A program made the translations under genes and the position numbers. Under the pieces are notes generated by a model. It was not told where the DNA came from and did no database searches. It saw nothing but the letters and a program-made list of their open reading frames with translations. A DNA stretch of 64,000 nt from Roseburia sp. (lineage in GTDB: Bacteria > Bacillota > Clostridia > Lachnospirales > Lachnospiraceae), in the NCBI GenBank assembly GCA_023662875.1, contig JAMPIG010000004.1:1-64000 (forward strand). Reading direction: 5' to 3'. Positions 1-8,834 of the stretch are shown here, in pieces (position 1 is the stretch's first letter; each line of letters opens with the position of its first letter).

Positions 1-572
1 TCCTCGGCGGTATATTTGGCGCTCCGCCTGCCGATCAGGGCGGTGCGCAGGAAGGGAACCGCCGCCAGGAGCATGAGGGCGAACAGATACAGGAGGCAGA
101 GCTTTCCTGTGACGAGCACCGCCAGCAATGCCCCGCCGTAAAGCAACACGATAAAGGGCAGGGTGAATTTGCACATCTGGATAGAATAGTAATCCGGGGT
201 GTGAACAATGATGTGCTCGGCCACAGAGCCGCCGGTCTCTCCGTGCAGGGCGGAAAGGGGACGGTGAAGCAGCCGCTCCATCAGGGAGACCTCGTAACGC
301 CCTGCACATTTGATCACCACCAGGCTGAGTGTCATACTGATAAACGGCAGCGCCACAGCCTCCAAAAGGATGGCAATCAAAAAGGGAAGGAGCCGTGTGC
401 TGATGTAATTCGCGTCCAGCGCCAAAAGAGCGTCGGTCATATCACCGATCAGCCAGGCGGACAGGGTAGGAACCAGGAACCCTGAAAATTGGCTCAGTCC
501 GAGGAGCACATAGCAGGGCCACATGGCCCTGTGGCAATCCCGCCGGATGGCCTTTCTGACTTTGTTATCCAT
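1..572 (-). CDS. ABC exporter half-transporter, N-terminal part (truncated by window edge)
   Basis: The reading frame opens at an ATG at 572, with GGGAGGAGG about 8 nt upstream, and runs off the left edge after about 190 codons. What is visible is a transmembrane domain: a basic start (MDNKVRKAIRRD), then several hydrophobic helices with segments such as VPTLSAWLIGDMTDALLAL and FALMLLAAVPFLRTALIG. This is typical of the membrane half of an ABC exporter. The start lies 8 nt inside the end of the preceding ABC gene, so the two are probably translationally coupled and form a heterodimer. The nucleotide-binding domain would lie outside the window. The substrate cannot be inferred. Confidence 0.75.
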   Translation of the reverse strand, partial: MDNKVRKAIRRDCHRAMWPCYVLLGLSQFSGFLVPTLSAWLIGDMTDALLALDANYISTRLLPFLIAILLEAVALPFISMTLSLVVIKCAGRYEVSLMERLLHRPLSALHGETGGSVAEHIIVHTPDYYSIQMCKFTLPFIVLLYGGALLAVLVTGKLCLLYLFALMLLAAVPFLRTALIGRRSAKYTAE

Positions 573-2112
573 TCTCAACGCCTCCTCCCGCAAGGATGAC
601 CGTCTGATCCCAGGAAAGGCGGAGTGCCGGATCGTGGGTACATATTAGCATGGCGCAGGCCAGGTCATCAAGTACATTTTTCAGATAGGCACGGCTTTCC
701 CTGTCCAGATGGTTGGTGGGCTCATCCAAAATGAGCAGGTCGGTATCTCTGGCCAGAGCGATGGCGAGAAACAGCTTTTTGCGCTCTCCGCCGGACAGCT
801 CCCGGATGGGGCGTTCCAGCAGCTCCTCCGGGAAGCGGAGGCCCTCCAGGTGGGTGCGGAAGCGGCTAAAGCTCCAGTCCTCCTGCTTTTTTAGGATGGG
901 GAGGAAGGAGGCGGCTGTCTCGGGAAGATCGGGGGATTCCTGCAAGGCTATGGCCGTCCGCATCCCGGAGCGCACAGCGCCCTTGTCCGGGGTGAGTTCC
1001 CCGGTCAAAATGCGGATCAGGGTGGATTTGCCCGCGCCGTTCCTCCCCTTCAGCAGAACCCGCTGCCCCGCTTTTACGGTAAGATCCACGTCAGACAAAA
1101 CCTGTTTCTCTCCAAAGGCCCTGGAAATCCCCTTTGCCTCCAACGCGGTATCTTCGCCGGGCTCAGGCGTCTGGCGGAAGGCCTCCTGCAGGCGTTGGGC
1201 CGCCGTGCGGTAGGTGGCTCGGTAACGGAAGAAGGTACATAACCGACGCATGGAGGAAAAGACGTAGCCGCTGAGCATGACTAGAATAGGCAGGCTTGAC
1301 ACCGGGAGACCCCGGTGCAGGACATAAAGCCCCAGGATCACATAGCTGCCATAGCGAAGGATGGCATCGATGGAGGCATACAGGACGCTCTCCAGTCCGC
1401 CCACTGCAACTGATTTGTTGCCCGTGCGAATGCCCCTCTCATTGATCTCCTTATAACGGCGGGAAAACCAGGCTTCCATACCGTAGGCCTTCAGGGTGCG
1501 GATGCCGCCAAACCCCTGGACGATCCAGTCTGTCTCGGCCTCGTCATTAGCCCAGGATTCCTCGTAGATTTTTTTCGTCCACCGTTCGTAGGTGAACACC
1601 GGGAGGAACTGGAGAAAGCTCATGGCGGTAAAGAGAAGGCCGATGCCGGGCCGCTCCAGACACATGAGGAGGGTGGCACCTCCGATGATACAGAGCCCCT
1701 CCGCCACGCCGGGGATTCGGGACTGATACTGTTCGGCCACCTGGTCGGATATATCCCCGAGAAGCTGCTCCTGACTGCCCACCGAGGAAACCTCCAGACC
1801 GTTTGAAAGGATTCGGCTGTACAGCGCTTCCCGAAAGCGCTGGCAGTCCCAGACCTGCTCCCGCCCCGTCCATTTAGACAGCAGAAATATCACGGGAAGA
1901 CCCATTGCCAGAAGGACAGTCAGGGCAAGACCAAAGCGAAGCACTCCATCCCGGTTCTGCTCCAGAGCCATGCTCAGGGTATCCGAGGCTGCATAGCTGC
2001 AGGCGAGAAGAAACAGGAAGGTAAGAAATCCTTCGATCAGTTTAGCCCGCCGGGAGCGGCGGAACCAGGAGGAAAAGGGATCATGATATTTGATGTGTTT
2101 GTTCCGCCTCAT
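565..2112 (-). CDS. ABC exporter half-transporter (fused permease and ATPase)
   Basis: About 515 residues: an N-terminal membrane domain of several helices (roughly residues 20-300) followed by an ATP-binding domain. Walker A GRNGAGKST, signature LSGGE and Walker B LLILDEPTNHLD are intact, with a switch histidine in CTHDP. The layout is that of a heterodimeric exporter of the MsbA/CydDC/bacteriocin type. I chose the ATG at 2112 over an in-frame ATG 21 nt upstream because AGGGG sits 7 nt before it. It overlaps the start of its partner at 572. The leader just upstream carries a palindromic repeat also found in the pectin locus (2114-2155). Substrate unknown. Confidence 0.85.
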   Translation of the reverse strand: MRRNKHIKYHDPFSSWFRRSRRAKLIEGFLTFLFLLACSYAASDTLSMALEQNRDGVLRFGLALTVLLAMGLPVIFLLSKWTGREQVWDCQRFREALYSRILSNGLEVSSVGSQEQLLGDISDQVAEQYQSRIPGVAEGLCIIGGATLLMCLERPGIGLLFTAMSFLQFLPVFTYERWTKKIYEESWANDEAETDWIVQGFGGIRTLKAYGMEAWFSRRYKEINERGIRTGNKSVAVGGLESVLYASIDAILRYGSYVILGLYVLHRGLPVSSLPILVMLSGYVFSSMRRLCTFFRYRATYRTAAQRLQEAFRQTPEPGEDTALEAKGISRAFGEKQVLSDVDLTVKAGQRVLLKGRNGAGKSTLIRILTGELTPDKGAVRSGMRTAIALQESPDLPETAASFLPILKKQEDWSFSRFRTHLEGLRFPEELLERPIRELSGGERKKLFLAIALARDTDLLILDEPTNHLDRESRAYLKNVLDDLACAMLICTHDPALRLSWDQTVILAGGGVENG

Positions 2113-2113
2113 T

Positions 2114-2155
2114 CTTATACCCCTCTGCGCCAAGCGCGCATACCAATCAATATTT
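2114..2155 (-). repeat. palindromic leader repeat, copy A
   Basis: On the coding strand this reads AAATATTGATTGGTATG, a short GCGCGC/GCGC hairpin, then AGGGGTATAA and the start codon. The same arrangement recurs at 8701-8760, 8761-8829 and 16012-16072, with a short version at 19034-19056. The hairpin sits directly before the Shine-Dalgarno sequence. Confidence 0.6.
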
Positions 2156-2326
2156 GTTCTAAATATAGGATAAATTCACACAAGAATCAATAGAGGCTCA
2201 TTTGAGGCAGACAACCGGCGGTTGAGAAGATATTGCCGGTAATCCCTGTAGCTGTTAATATTTTGGTCAATATTGAAAATTCTGAAATTCTAAATTCTAA
2301 AAAATTCTAAGAAATTGAGCTTTTAA

Positions 2327-2355
2327 TTGATTTTCTTTTTATCAGGAGCTATAAT
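2327..2355 (+). promoter_or_regulatory. sigma-A type promoter for candidate small RNA
   Basis: TTGATT at 2327-2332 and TATAAT at 2350-2355 are separated by exactly 17 bp in AT-rich DNA. No plus-strand gene follows. The only thing downstream is a strong terminator about 50 nt away. Confidence 0.6.
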
Positions 2356-2361
2356 AAACAT

Positions 2362-2447
2362 TGAAAAGCGTCCCGTAAGACAACGGTTCGCCTTAAATTA
2401 ATGGTTCAAAAAAGCAACCTAATCCTTGGCTGGGCGGTTGCTTTTTT
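2362..2447 (+). ncRNA. candidate small RNA of about 86 nt
   Basis: A consensus promoter (2327-2355) is followed by about 86 nt that end in a strong hairpin plus T-run, with no open reading frame of note on this strand. The 5' part can form a small CCGT/ACGG hairpin around AAGACA. It lies in a gap of about 430 bp (2113-2542) with no protein gene between the ABC exporter and the serine hydrolase. The GCGTCCC near its start is repeated in inverted form (GGGACGC) near 2494. I do not recognise the RNA family. An RNA-seq peak in this gap would confirm it. Confidence 0.4.
2408..2447 (+). terminator. intrinsic terminator
   Basis: A perfect 12-bp stem, AAAAAAGCAACC paired with GGTTGCTTTTTT, around a 16-nt loop and ending in six T. 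Because the stem starts with an A-run it could also work on the minus strand, for transcripts leaving the serine hydrolase gene. Confidence 0.8.
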
Positions 2448-2542
2448 GATGCTTCAATCGTTCTATCAAGTCGATTGCTTTTATAATCCGTTTGGGACGC
2501 ATTACCATTTTAATATATTTTTAAATTTTTAGCAATAGTGTT

Positions 2543-3928
2543 TTAAATTTTCTCCGCCCCCGCATACCCGCTGAATCCCGCCAAAAACGGCTCCGACGTG
2601 TTGCTCATACGGATACCCAGCTTTCCGTCCTCCCGGAAGACCAGCTCCAGAAAGATATGGCAGAAAGCCTCCTCGATCACATACAGACGCATCAGGAAGG
2701 TATTCTCCTTCGGCCACGCGCCGGAGGCGACTGTCCGAAAGCCCACGCCCGGAAAGGTCTGCTCCGCCCAGGTCTGGCGGCCAAAGGAAAATTCCCTGAC
2801 GCCGCTCTCGTTTTCCAGCAGAATCCGGCCCTTTTCAAAGTCCGTCTGAATCCATTTCAAGCCCATGCGGTTAGGCAGGCAGCTCCACTTTTTCCCGCTA
2901 AGCGACGCTTCCAGCGGAGAAGAAGCGCTGCCCTCCGCCAGGGGAATCTGCGCTCCGACGTTCACCGGCTCCCGCTCCCCCGCCGCCTCCTGAAAAATCG
3001 TCCCGTAAAAGGCGTCGTAAATCATCTGCAGGCCGGAGGGACACCCCTGCGTATCGCCAATCGTCGCGAAGACCAGGTTGTACTGCGGAAAGATCAGCGC
3101 CAGCTGTCCGCCCAGCCCGTACATGCAATAGCCTCCGTGTCGGCAGCGCCAGAACATATAGCCGTACCCCTGCTGCTCGTCGATTACGGGCTGCATCACC
3201 GTCGCGGTTCTGTTCTCCGCCGCCTCCCGGAGGAACCCCTCCGGCAAAAGCTGCTTCCCGCGATATCGTCCCCCATCCCGGCAGAGGCAGGCCACCGCCG
3301 CCAGATCCCGCAGGGTGCAGACCAGCCCGGAGCCTCCCTGAGAGACGCCCAAAGCGTCGGGGATGATATAAGCCTTCTCCCCGAAGCCGATCTCCCGGAA
3401 AGCCTTATCCCGCAGATAGTCCAGCAGCTTTTGACCGGTGAGCTTCTCGACCAGTCCCGCCAGGGTATGGGAAGCCGCGGTATCGTAGCAGAAATTCGTG
3501 CCAGCGTACCGATCCGGCTCCGACCGGAAATAGGTTCCCACCCAATCCTGGTCGCCGACGACCTTAAAGGTGTTATAGGAATAACAGGTCGTCATGGAGA
3601 GCATCTGTCGGATCGTCAGCTCCGCCAACATGGGATGAGGCCCGCCCGGCGGCAGCTTCTCCGGAAAGTAGCCGCAGATTTTATCGTCCAGCCGAATCCG
3701 CCCTTCCTCCGCCAAGAGTCCTACCGCCAGGGAGGTAAAGCTCTTGGCTACGGAAAACATCCTGTGCGGGGTATCCGGGCCAAAGGGCTTATAATAATGC
3801 TCTGCCACGGTCTGATCGCCCTGTATCACAAGAAAGCCGTGCAGGTTCGCTTTTGTCTCCGCAACCCGCTCCTGAAAGGCTCTGACTGCCCTGTCTGAAA
3901 TTATTTTTTTCATCCTTCCTTCCGCCAT
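2543..3928 (-). CDS. serine hydrolase of the class C beta-lactamase family
   Basis: 461 residues without a signal peptide. The family nucleophile motif SxxK is present as SVAK (S59, K62) after an N-terminal region that includes HGFLVIQGDQTVAEHYY. The second motif is YDT (Y148) rather than the usual YxN, and the third is a glycine-rich GLGG in place of HxG or KTG. It is therefore more likely an esterase or peptidase-like member than a beta-lactamase. The start has an SD (AGGAAG) 7 nt upstream and lies 1 nt after the stop of the binding-protein gene at 3930, so they are coupled. Position at the end of the pectin gene train suggests a role in ester removal from imported sugars. This role is inferred only. 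Confidence 0.8.
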   Translation of the reverse strand: MAEGRMKKIISDRAVRAFQERVAETKANLHGFLVIQGDQTVAEHYYKPFGPDTPHRMFSVAKSFTSLAVGLLAEEGRIRLDDKICGYFPEKLPPGGPHPMLAELTIRQMLSMTTCYSYNTFKVVGDQDWVGTYFRSEPDRYAGTNFCYDTAASHTLAGLVEKLTGQKLLDYLRDKAFREIGFGEKAYIIPDALGVSQGGSGLVCTLRDLAAVACLCRDGGRYRGKQLLPEGFLREAAENRTATVMQPVIDEQQGYGYMFWRCRHGGYCMYGLGGQLALIFPQYNLVFATIGDTQGCPSGLQMIYDAFYGTIFQEAAGEREPVNVGAQIPLAEGSASSPLEASLSGKKWSCLPNRMGLKWIQTDFEKGRILLENESGVREFSFGRQTWAEQTFPGVGFRTVASGAWPKENTFLMRLYVIEEAFCHIFLELVFREDGKLGIRMSNTSEPFLAGFSGYAGAEKI

Positions 3929-3929
3929 C

Positions 3930-5477
3930 CTATTTCTTCCTGTAAATATCGTAATTCTTCTGGTAAATTCGGATCACTTCCTCGATCTGCATGGTTCGCA
4001 GGGTCTCCAGGAAATCGTCATACTTTTCCATAGACTGTTCCCCGGTGATAAAGGCTGTCTTCTGCTCCGAAGCATAAGCGTCGATATTCAGCATCAGGCT
4101 GTTTACCTTCTTCCTGTCCTCCACCGAAAACAGAATATTCGCCGGATAGAGCAGGGAAGTATCGCAGTCCGCCCAGACCATCTCCGCCGTCAGCTGCTCC
4201 TCCGGATAAGTCTGGAGCAGCACAGTCTCCCCATCGTATTTCGGGAACGCAATATGTCCGATCGCCACATGGTGCAGCTTCAGATAGCCGGAATCCTCGT
4301 TCATTTCCAACGCCTCCGGCAAAAGCGCCTTGCTCCCATCCGGCAGCGTCTTGTAGGTTTCGCCCTCGATTCCCCAGGTTAACAGCGTCGTCCCTTCCTC
4401 ACTGTACATATAGTCGATGACCTTCAACGCCGCTTCCGGGTTTTTACAGTTCGTCGTGACGACCGTCACCAGATCCCGGATATGGCTGCTAAGCCTGCTG
4501 ACGTTGCAGTACGAGACGCCGTTCGCCGCCCGGGGAATAGGTACTGCCGTGAGATCTGCGTTTTTTGCCTTTTTCTGCAGATTGGGCAGATAATACCGCC
4601 AGGCATTATCCAGGCCGTAGAAGGAGCCGGAGAGGTTTCCGATAATATTGGCCTCGCTCCATTTCGACGAACCCGTTACAGCCGCCCGGCTGATCAGCCC
4701 CTCCCGATACCATTGATTCATAACGGTCAGATACTCCCGATACCCTTCCTCCATACAGCCGTAGGCCACTCTCCCCTCCGGCGTTACGAAAATGCCGTCC
4801 AATATCCCGAACGCAGGCGCAAATGTCCAGAGTCTGACATCGTCAAAGGGCAGCTCGTCCGCCAGGCCGTTCCCGTTCGGATCCTGATCCCGGAAAGCCG
4901 TCAGTACGGTATGCCATTCCTCGATCGTCTCCGGTATCTCCAGCCCCAGCCGATCCAGCCAATCCTGTCGGATCAGAAGCCCGGAATAAGAATTCCGGTA
5001 GAAATCCTCCTGCTCCTCCAGCGGATTGATCGACGGGAAATAGATCAGCTTCCCGTCGTTGGTCTGAACCTCTTTATAAATATCGGGCCGCCTCTCGTAA
5101 ATTTCCTTCAGGTAAACGGACTTTTCCAGAATCAGATCCGTCAAATCCATCGTGATCCCCTTGTCATACAGATCCAGCACCTCTCCCGTATATAAATTGC
5201 TTACCATCACATCCGGATAGTCGCCGAACGCGATCATATAGTTATATTCGTCATAGGTCATCAGCCGGAACGTGATATCCACGCCCGTCGCCTCTTCAAT
5301 CTTCTCGATCCCCTTTAAGCTGTTATAGAGCTCCTCATTCTCTTCCCGGAGAACCCATACGATCTCCGGCCTCTCTTCTTCCTCATTCCCGCAACCCGCA
5401 AGAAGCGCCGAAAACAAAAGAAGAAACAAAAACCCCAACGAAATCCCCTTTTCTTTTCCTCCCATTCCCCGTACCAT
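3930..5477 (-). CDS. extracellular solute-binding lipoprotein (LplA/YtcQ type)
   Basis: 515 residues with a lipoprotein signal ending in LLAGC (C29), followed by a Glu-rich linker and an ABC sugar-binding fold. It holds the loop DPNGNGLADELP, an EF-hand-like calcium site typical of this family. It is a clear paralogue of the protein at 5912-7633, sharing the DWL...P.T..EW..VLTAF..QDPNGNG block. No permease genes adjoin it directly, so it probably feeds one of the importers upstream in the train or acts as an alternative binding protein. Two starts are possible: this ATG, or one 12 nt further in. The SD GGGAGGG is very close to the first. Confidence 0.85.
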   Translation of the reverse strand: MVRGMGGKEKGISLGFLFLLLFSALLAGCGNEEEERPEIVWVLREENEELYNSLKGIEKIEEATGVDITFRLMTYDEYNYMIAFGDYPDVMVSNLYTGEVLDLYDKGITMDLTDLILEKSVYLKEIYERRPDIYKEVQTNDGKLIYFPSINPLEEQEDFYRNSYSGLLIRQDWLDRLGLEIPETIEEWHTVLTAFRDQDPNGNGLADELPFDDVRLWTFAPAFGILDGIFVTPEGRVAYGCMEEGYREYLTVMNQWYREGLISRAAVTGSSKWSEANIIGNLSGSFYGLDNAWRYYLPNLQKKAKNADLTAVPIPRAANGVSYCNVSRLSSHIRDLVTVVTTNCKNPEAALKVIDYMYSEEGTTLLTWGIEGETYKTLPDGSKALLPEALEMNEDSGYLKLHHVAIGHIAFPKYDGETVLLQTYPEEQLTAEMVWADCDTSLLYPANILFSVEDRKKVNSLMLNIDAYASEQKTAFITGEQSMEKYDDFLETLRTMQIEEVIRIYQKNYDIYRKK

Positions 5478-5911
5478 ACCCTCCCTGACAGAGCTTCCCC
5501 TGCGTTCCGCCCTGTCGATGCAAGCCAGCTCTCACGTCACATTTCCCTGCTGGTATCAACCAGTTTTATACGCTGCGTTTTCTGTCGTATCGACTCGACC
5601 GCATAACATGTTCTGTATCGGCCTGACAACTCACAGATTATCAGACCTCAGATAAAGCGCCTCCCGTATAAACACTAATATCCCCATATAGTCCGGAGGC
5701 CAAAGCCCCCGGACTACCTGAGGATTACGGCGGCATTTCCGCCGCTCATTCTGCCAGAATTACTCCGTATTCCCGGCGGAGGACTTCCCGCTCTCTACGC
5801 TCCTTCCTTCTGCACAATTGACTTTTCGGTCACCGTGAAGAGCCGCTTGCCCCTTGCCTTGCATACATTCATTCTAACATATTTTCCGCCTTCGCGACAA
5901 CCTGTTCCGGC
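5478..5911 (-). promoter_or_regulatory. 434-bp gap between two binding-protein genes, with hairpin
   Basis: No gene is seen here. The clearest structure is a 28-nt hairpin at 5689-5716 (TAGTCCGG paired with CCGGACTA), and a weaker GCGG/CCGC hairpin lies near 5730. Neither is followed by a strong T-run on the minus strand, so attenuation or mRNA processing between the two binding-protein genes is as likely as termination. I could not pick a convincing promoter. Confidence 0.4.
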
Positions 5912-7633
5912 TTAGCGCGCCTGATATCTGTCGTAAGCGTCCTGATATACCTTAATCATATCCTCAATGCCCATCTTCTTCAGGGTATCCAGATAATTGT
6001 CGAAGTTCGTCAGAGGCTCTTCGCCGTTGATAAACTTCATCTGCATTTCAGCAACGTATGCACCGATATCGGTCTCAGCGCCGATGGCTGCCTTTACCTG
6101 ATCCTGTGTAACGGAGATTGCCTTCGGATATACCATGGAACGGTCAGCGTCAGCCCAAAGCGCGCAGGCATCTACATACTGAGGCTCACGGGTAGAGCCG
6201 GTGTCGTTCTGATCCAGTCTCGGGAAGGATACATGCGCCATAGCGTAGGTGTATTTCCGAGGGAAGTTGCCGTCATAATACTGAACCAGCTCGTCAGCAG
6301 CCTCTGTCCAGGAACGGGTGCCGTCCGAATTGGTGACATAGCTCTCGCCCTCTACGCCCCAGGTCAGGTACAGTCCGCCTTCCTTGCTGTACATGTAGTC
6401 GATCAGGGTAGCCGCTGCCTCAGGGTACTCGCAGTCTACAGAGATACATACGGTAGTTCTGTCCAGTGTCGAATAATAGGTGTTCGGCGTATATTTCTTG
6501 GAATCCTTTGTGGACTGTACCCAGGGAACCGCTACCAGGTCAGCGTTCGCGTTCTTATCCAGGATACCGGGCAGTCTCTGCTCCCAGTTATTCGCAAGAC
6601 CCTTCCAGGAACCTGCGATATCGCCGTAGATATGCTCGTCGGTTACGTCGCTGCCTACCAGGTTGTAATTCTCGTCATAGATATCGTCGATCAGACCCTC
6701 GGAGTACCACTTGTTCATGGTAGTCAAAAACTCCTTATACTTCTCGGTATACTCGCCGTAAGCGATCTTGCCCGTGTCGGGATCGATATAGATACCGGTC
6801 AGCATATTGTAAGCGGGATAGAACATGGTCAGAGCGCCTGCGCCCGCGTCGAAGGGAATCTCGTCGGCAATGCCGTTGCCGTTGGGATCCTGTGTCTTAA
6901 ATGCGGTCAGAACGTTATACCACTCGTCCATGGTCGTGGGAACTTCCATGGATACATTCTCCAGCCAATCCTTCCTCATCAGGAAGCCCCAGTAGGTGAT
7001 GCTCATCACGTCGTCAATGGTGGAGAAGGAGTTTAACTTGGTAAAGTACAGGAACTTACCGTCGTCGTTCATCATATCCTTCGCCAGCTCGGGATGCTCC
7101 TCAAGAATTGCCTTCAGGTTCGGCATGTAATTGTCGATCAGATCGTTCAGCTCGATGATGATGCCGTCGTTGTACAGCTGGCCGACGCCGCCTGCGTAGG
7201 ATTCATCGTTGAGCCACTGGATCACGTCGGGATAGTTACCGCTGGAAAGCATTGCCAGATACTGGGTCTGGATTGCGTCTCCGTCGCCGCAGATAACGTC
7301 GAAGTCGATGTTGATGCCTGTGTTCTCCTGAATCTTGTTGATACCTACCAGATCCTTATACAGATAAGGCTCATACTCCGCGGTGCCGCCTCTGATGTAA
7401 TAGGTAAGACTTACATCATCGGGCCAGGGCTTTTCAGCCGGTGCCGGGTCAGCGTTTCCGCCCTGATTGTTTGCTTGGCTGTCGCCGCCTGCCGCGCTGC
7501 TCCCCTGGTTCGCAGGAGTGCTGTCGCCGCCTGAGGGTGTGTCTGAGCTGTTATCTCCGCAGGCCGCTACCGAAAGAGCCATCGCCGCCGTCAAAGCCAA
7601 CGCCATCAGACGTTTTACAACTGTTTTCTTCAT
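5912..7633 (-). CDS. extracellular solute-binding lipoprotein (LplA/YtcQ type)
   Basis: 573 residues. Signal peptide with lipobox SVAAC (C25), then a Ser/Gly/Asn-rich linker of about 50 residues, then the binding domain. It contains the calcium-loop motif DPNGNGIADEIP and blocks shared with the protein at 3930-5477. AGGAGG lies 7 nt before the ATG. It follows the permease pair 8835-9713 and 7736-8698 in the direction of transcription and is very likely their substrate receptor. A GCCCGT/ACGGGC hairpin lies between it and the permease gene (about 7690-7710), a common way to raise binding-protein mRNA over permease mRNA. The ligand is inferred to be a pectin-derived oligosaccharide from the locus, not from the protein itself. 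Confidence 0.88.
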   Translation of the reverse strand: MKKTVVKRLMALALTAAMALSVAACGDNSSDTPSGGDSTPANQGSSAAGGDSQANNQGGNADPAPAEKPWPDDVSLTYYIRGGTAEYEPYLYKDLVGINKIQENTGINIDFDVICGDGDAIQTQYLAMLSSGNYPDVIQWLNDESYAGGVGQLYNDGIIIELNDLIDNYMPNLKAILEEHPELAKDMMNDDGKFLYFTKLNSFSTIDDVMSITYWGFLMRKDWLENVSMEVPTTMDEWYNVLTAFKTQDPNGNGIADEIPFDAGAGALTMFYPAYNMLTGIYIDPDTGKIAYGEYTEKYKEFLTTMNKWYSEGLIDDIYDENYNLVGSDVTDEHIYGDIAGSWKGLANNWEQRLPGILDKNANADLVAVPWVQSTKDSKKYTPNTYYSTLDRTTVCISVDCEYPEAAATLIDYMYSKEGGLYLTWGVEGESYVTNSDGTRSWTEAADELVQYYDGNFPRKYTYAMAHVSFPRLDQNDTGSTREPQYVDACALWADADRSMVYPKAISVTQDQVKAAIGAETDIGAYVAEMQMKFINGEEPLTNFDNYLDTLKKMGIEDMIKVYQDAYDRYQAR

Positions 7634-7735
7634 ACTTGTTCCTCCTTGTTTTACTCCGGTGATACCCGGGTATTTGCTTCCCGCCCGTGATTTTACGGGC
7701 AGGCAATCGCCTCGTTGTTCTGCATGTTCCTCCCT

Positions 7736-8698
7736 CTACATTCCAGTTAAGCCTGATCTCTCCACTCCTTCCATGAACTTCTTTTGCAGAATTGCATATA
7801 TAATTAAAACCGGTAAAATTACCAGGAATGTAGCCGCCATCAGCATCGCCTCGTTAAAGATGATGTTATCCAGCTCGTTTACCTGTATAGTGTCAAACTG
7901 CTCCGCGTTCAACAGGCTGTACAGCACGGGAAGCCTGCTGGGAAGCAGCATCTTGTCAATATTGGTCACATAGACTCCCGGCTCAAAGTAATCGTTCCAG
8001 TGCCAGACGATCGACAGCACTACCGCCACCAGTACGGAAGACCTGGCGATCGGAAGCATGATCCGGAAGTAAGTCATAAGCGCCCCGCAGCCGTCGATCC
8101 TTGCCGCCTCCTCCATCTCGTAGGGCAGGCTGGAAAAGAACTGCCGAAAGAGGAAGATAAAGAAGCCGCCGCTTAAGCCAAAGCCGAAAAAAGTCGGAAT
8201 AATCAGGGGCAGATAGGTATTTACCCATCCCCAGTTGGAATACTGCATGTACAGGGGGAAGATCAATACCTGGGCCGGCACCAGCATCGCCAGCACCACG
8301 ATCCCGAAGAGCAGGTTCTTCAGCTTAAACTGATATCTGGCAAAGGCGTACCCCGCGAAGGAGCAGGACAGCACATGTCCCACCGTGGCTCCCGCGCAGA
8401 TAATCATGGAGTTCTTAAAATATTTCATATAGCGCAGGCGCTTCCAAGCCACCACATAATTACTCCACTCCGGGTTGCTGGGCAGCCATTTCACCGTGAT
8501 GTTGACGATATCGCTGTCGGTCTTCAGGGAATCCGCGATCACCGTGATAAAGGGATACAGGAACACGAAGGCCAGATCGAAAACCACCAGATAAAACAGC
8601 AGCCTTACGATAAAGTTTTTTGTTTTGCGTATTCCGGACGCCTTCTTTCCCTTCATATTCTCCAGAAGAAAGCTCTCCGCCTTTTTATAGATATTCAT
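7736..8698 (-). CDS. carbohydrate ABC transporter permease (LplC/YtcP, MalG type)
   Basis: 320 residues with about six membrane helices. The cytoplasmic EAA loop that docks the ATPase reads EEAARIDGCGALMTYFRIMLP, which is canonical. It pairs with the LplB-type permease at 8835-9713 and the binding protein at 5912-7633. The start is set by AAGGGGTATAAAC before the ATG, inside a palindromic leader repeat (8701-8760). No ATP-binding subunit is encoded in the locus, so the pair must use a shared ATPase of the MsmX type. Confidence 0.92.
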   Translation of the reverse strand: MNIYKKAESFLLENMKGKKASGIRKTKNFIVRLLFYLVVFDLAFVFLYPFITVIADSLKTDSDIVNITVKWLPSNPEWSNYVVAWKRLRYMKYFKNSMIICAGATVGHVLSCSFAGYAFARYQFKLKNLLFGIVVLAMLVPAQVLIFPLYMQYSNWGWVNTYLPLIIPTFFGFGLSGGFFIFLFRQFFSSLPYEMEEAARIDGCGALMTYFRIMLPIARSSVLVAVVLSIVWHWNDYFEPGVYVTNIDKMLLPSRLPVLYSLLNAEQFDTIQVNELDNIIFNEAMLMAATFLVILPVLIIYAILQKKFMEGVERSGLTGM

Positions 8699-8700
8699 GT

Positions 8701-8829
8701 TTATACCCCTTGCCCGCTTCAGCGGGCATCAATTCAATATTTGGAAGTTTACTTCCAAACTTATACCTCTTGCGCGCTTCATAAGAGGGTGTGCAAACAC
8801 CCCTCTTTGCGCATACCAATCAATAGTTG
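8701..8829 (-). repeat. palindromic leader repeats, tandem copies B and C
   Basis: Two back-to-back leader units fill the gap between the two permease genes. Copy B (8701-8760) has GGAAGTAAACTTCC, AATATTGA, a GCCCGC/GCGGGC hairpin and AGGGGTATAA before the ATG. Copy C (8761-8829) has the same ends, but its hairpin carries an extra inner stem GAGGGGTG/CACCCTC. The hairpins vary in sequence while the flanks are conserved. Confidence 0.6.
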
Positions 8830-8834
8830 CCGCG

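Noticed and set aside
2419..2502. 27-codon open frame on the minus strand (MRPKRIIKAIDLIERLKH...)
   Set aside because: No ribosome binding site, and its end lies in the terminator hairpin of the candidate small RNA. More likely chance.
5689..5716. Riboswitch or terminator between the two binding-protein genes
   Set aside because: A good hairpin but no T-run and no known riboswitch core. Recorded only as a structured gap.
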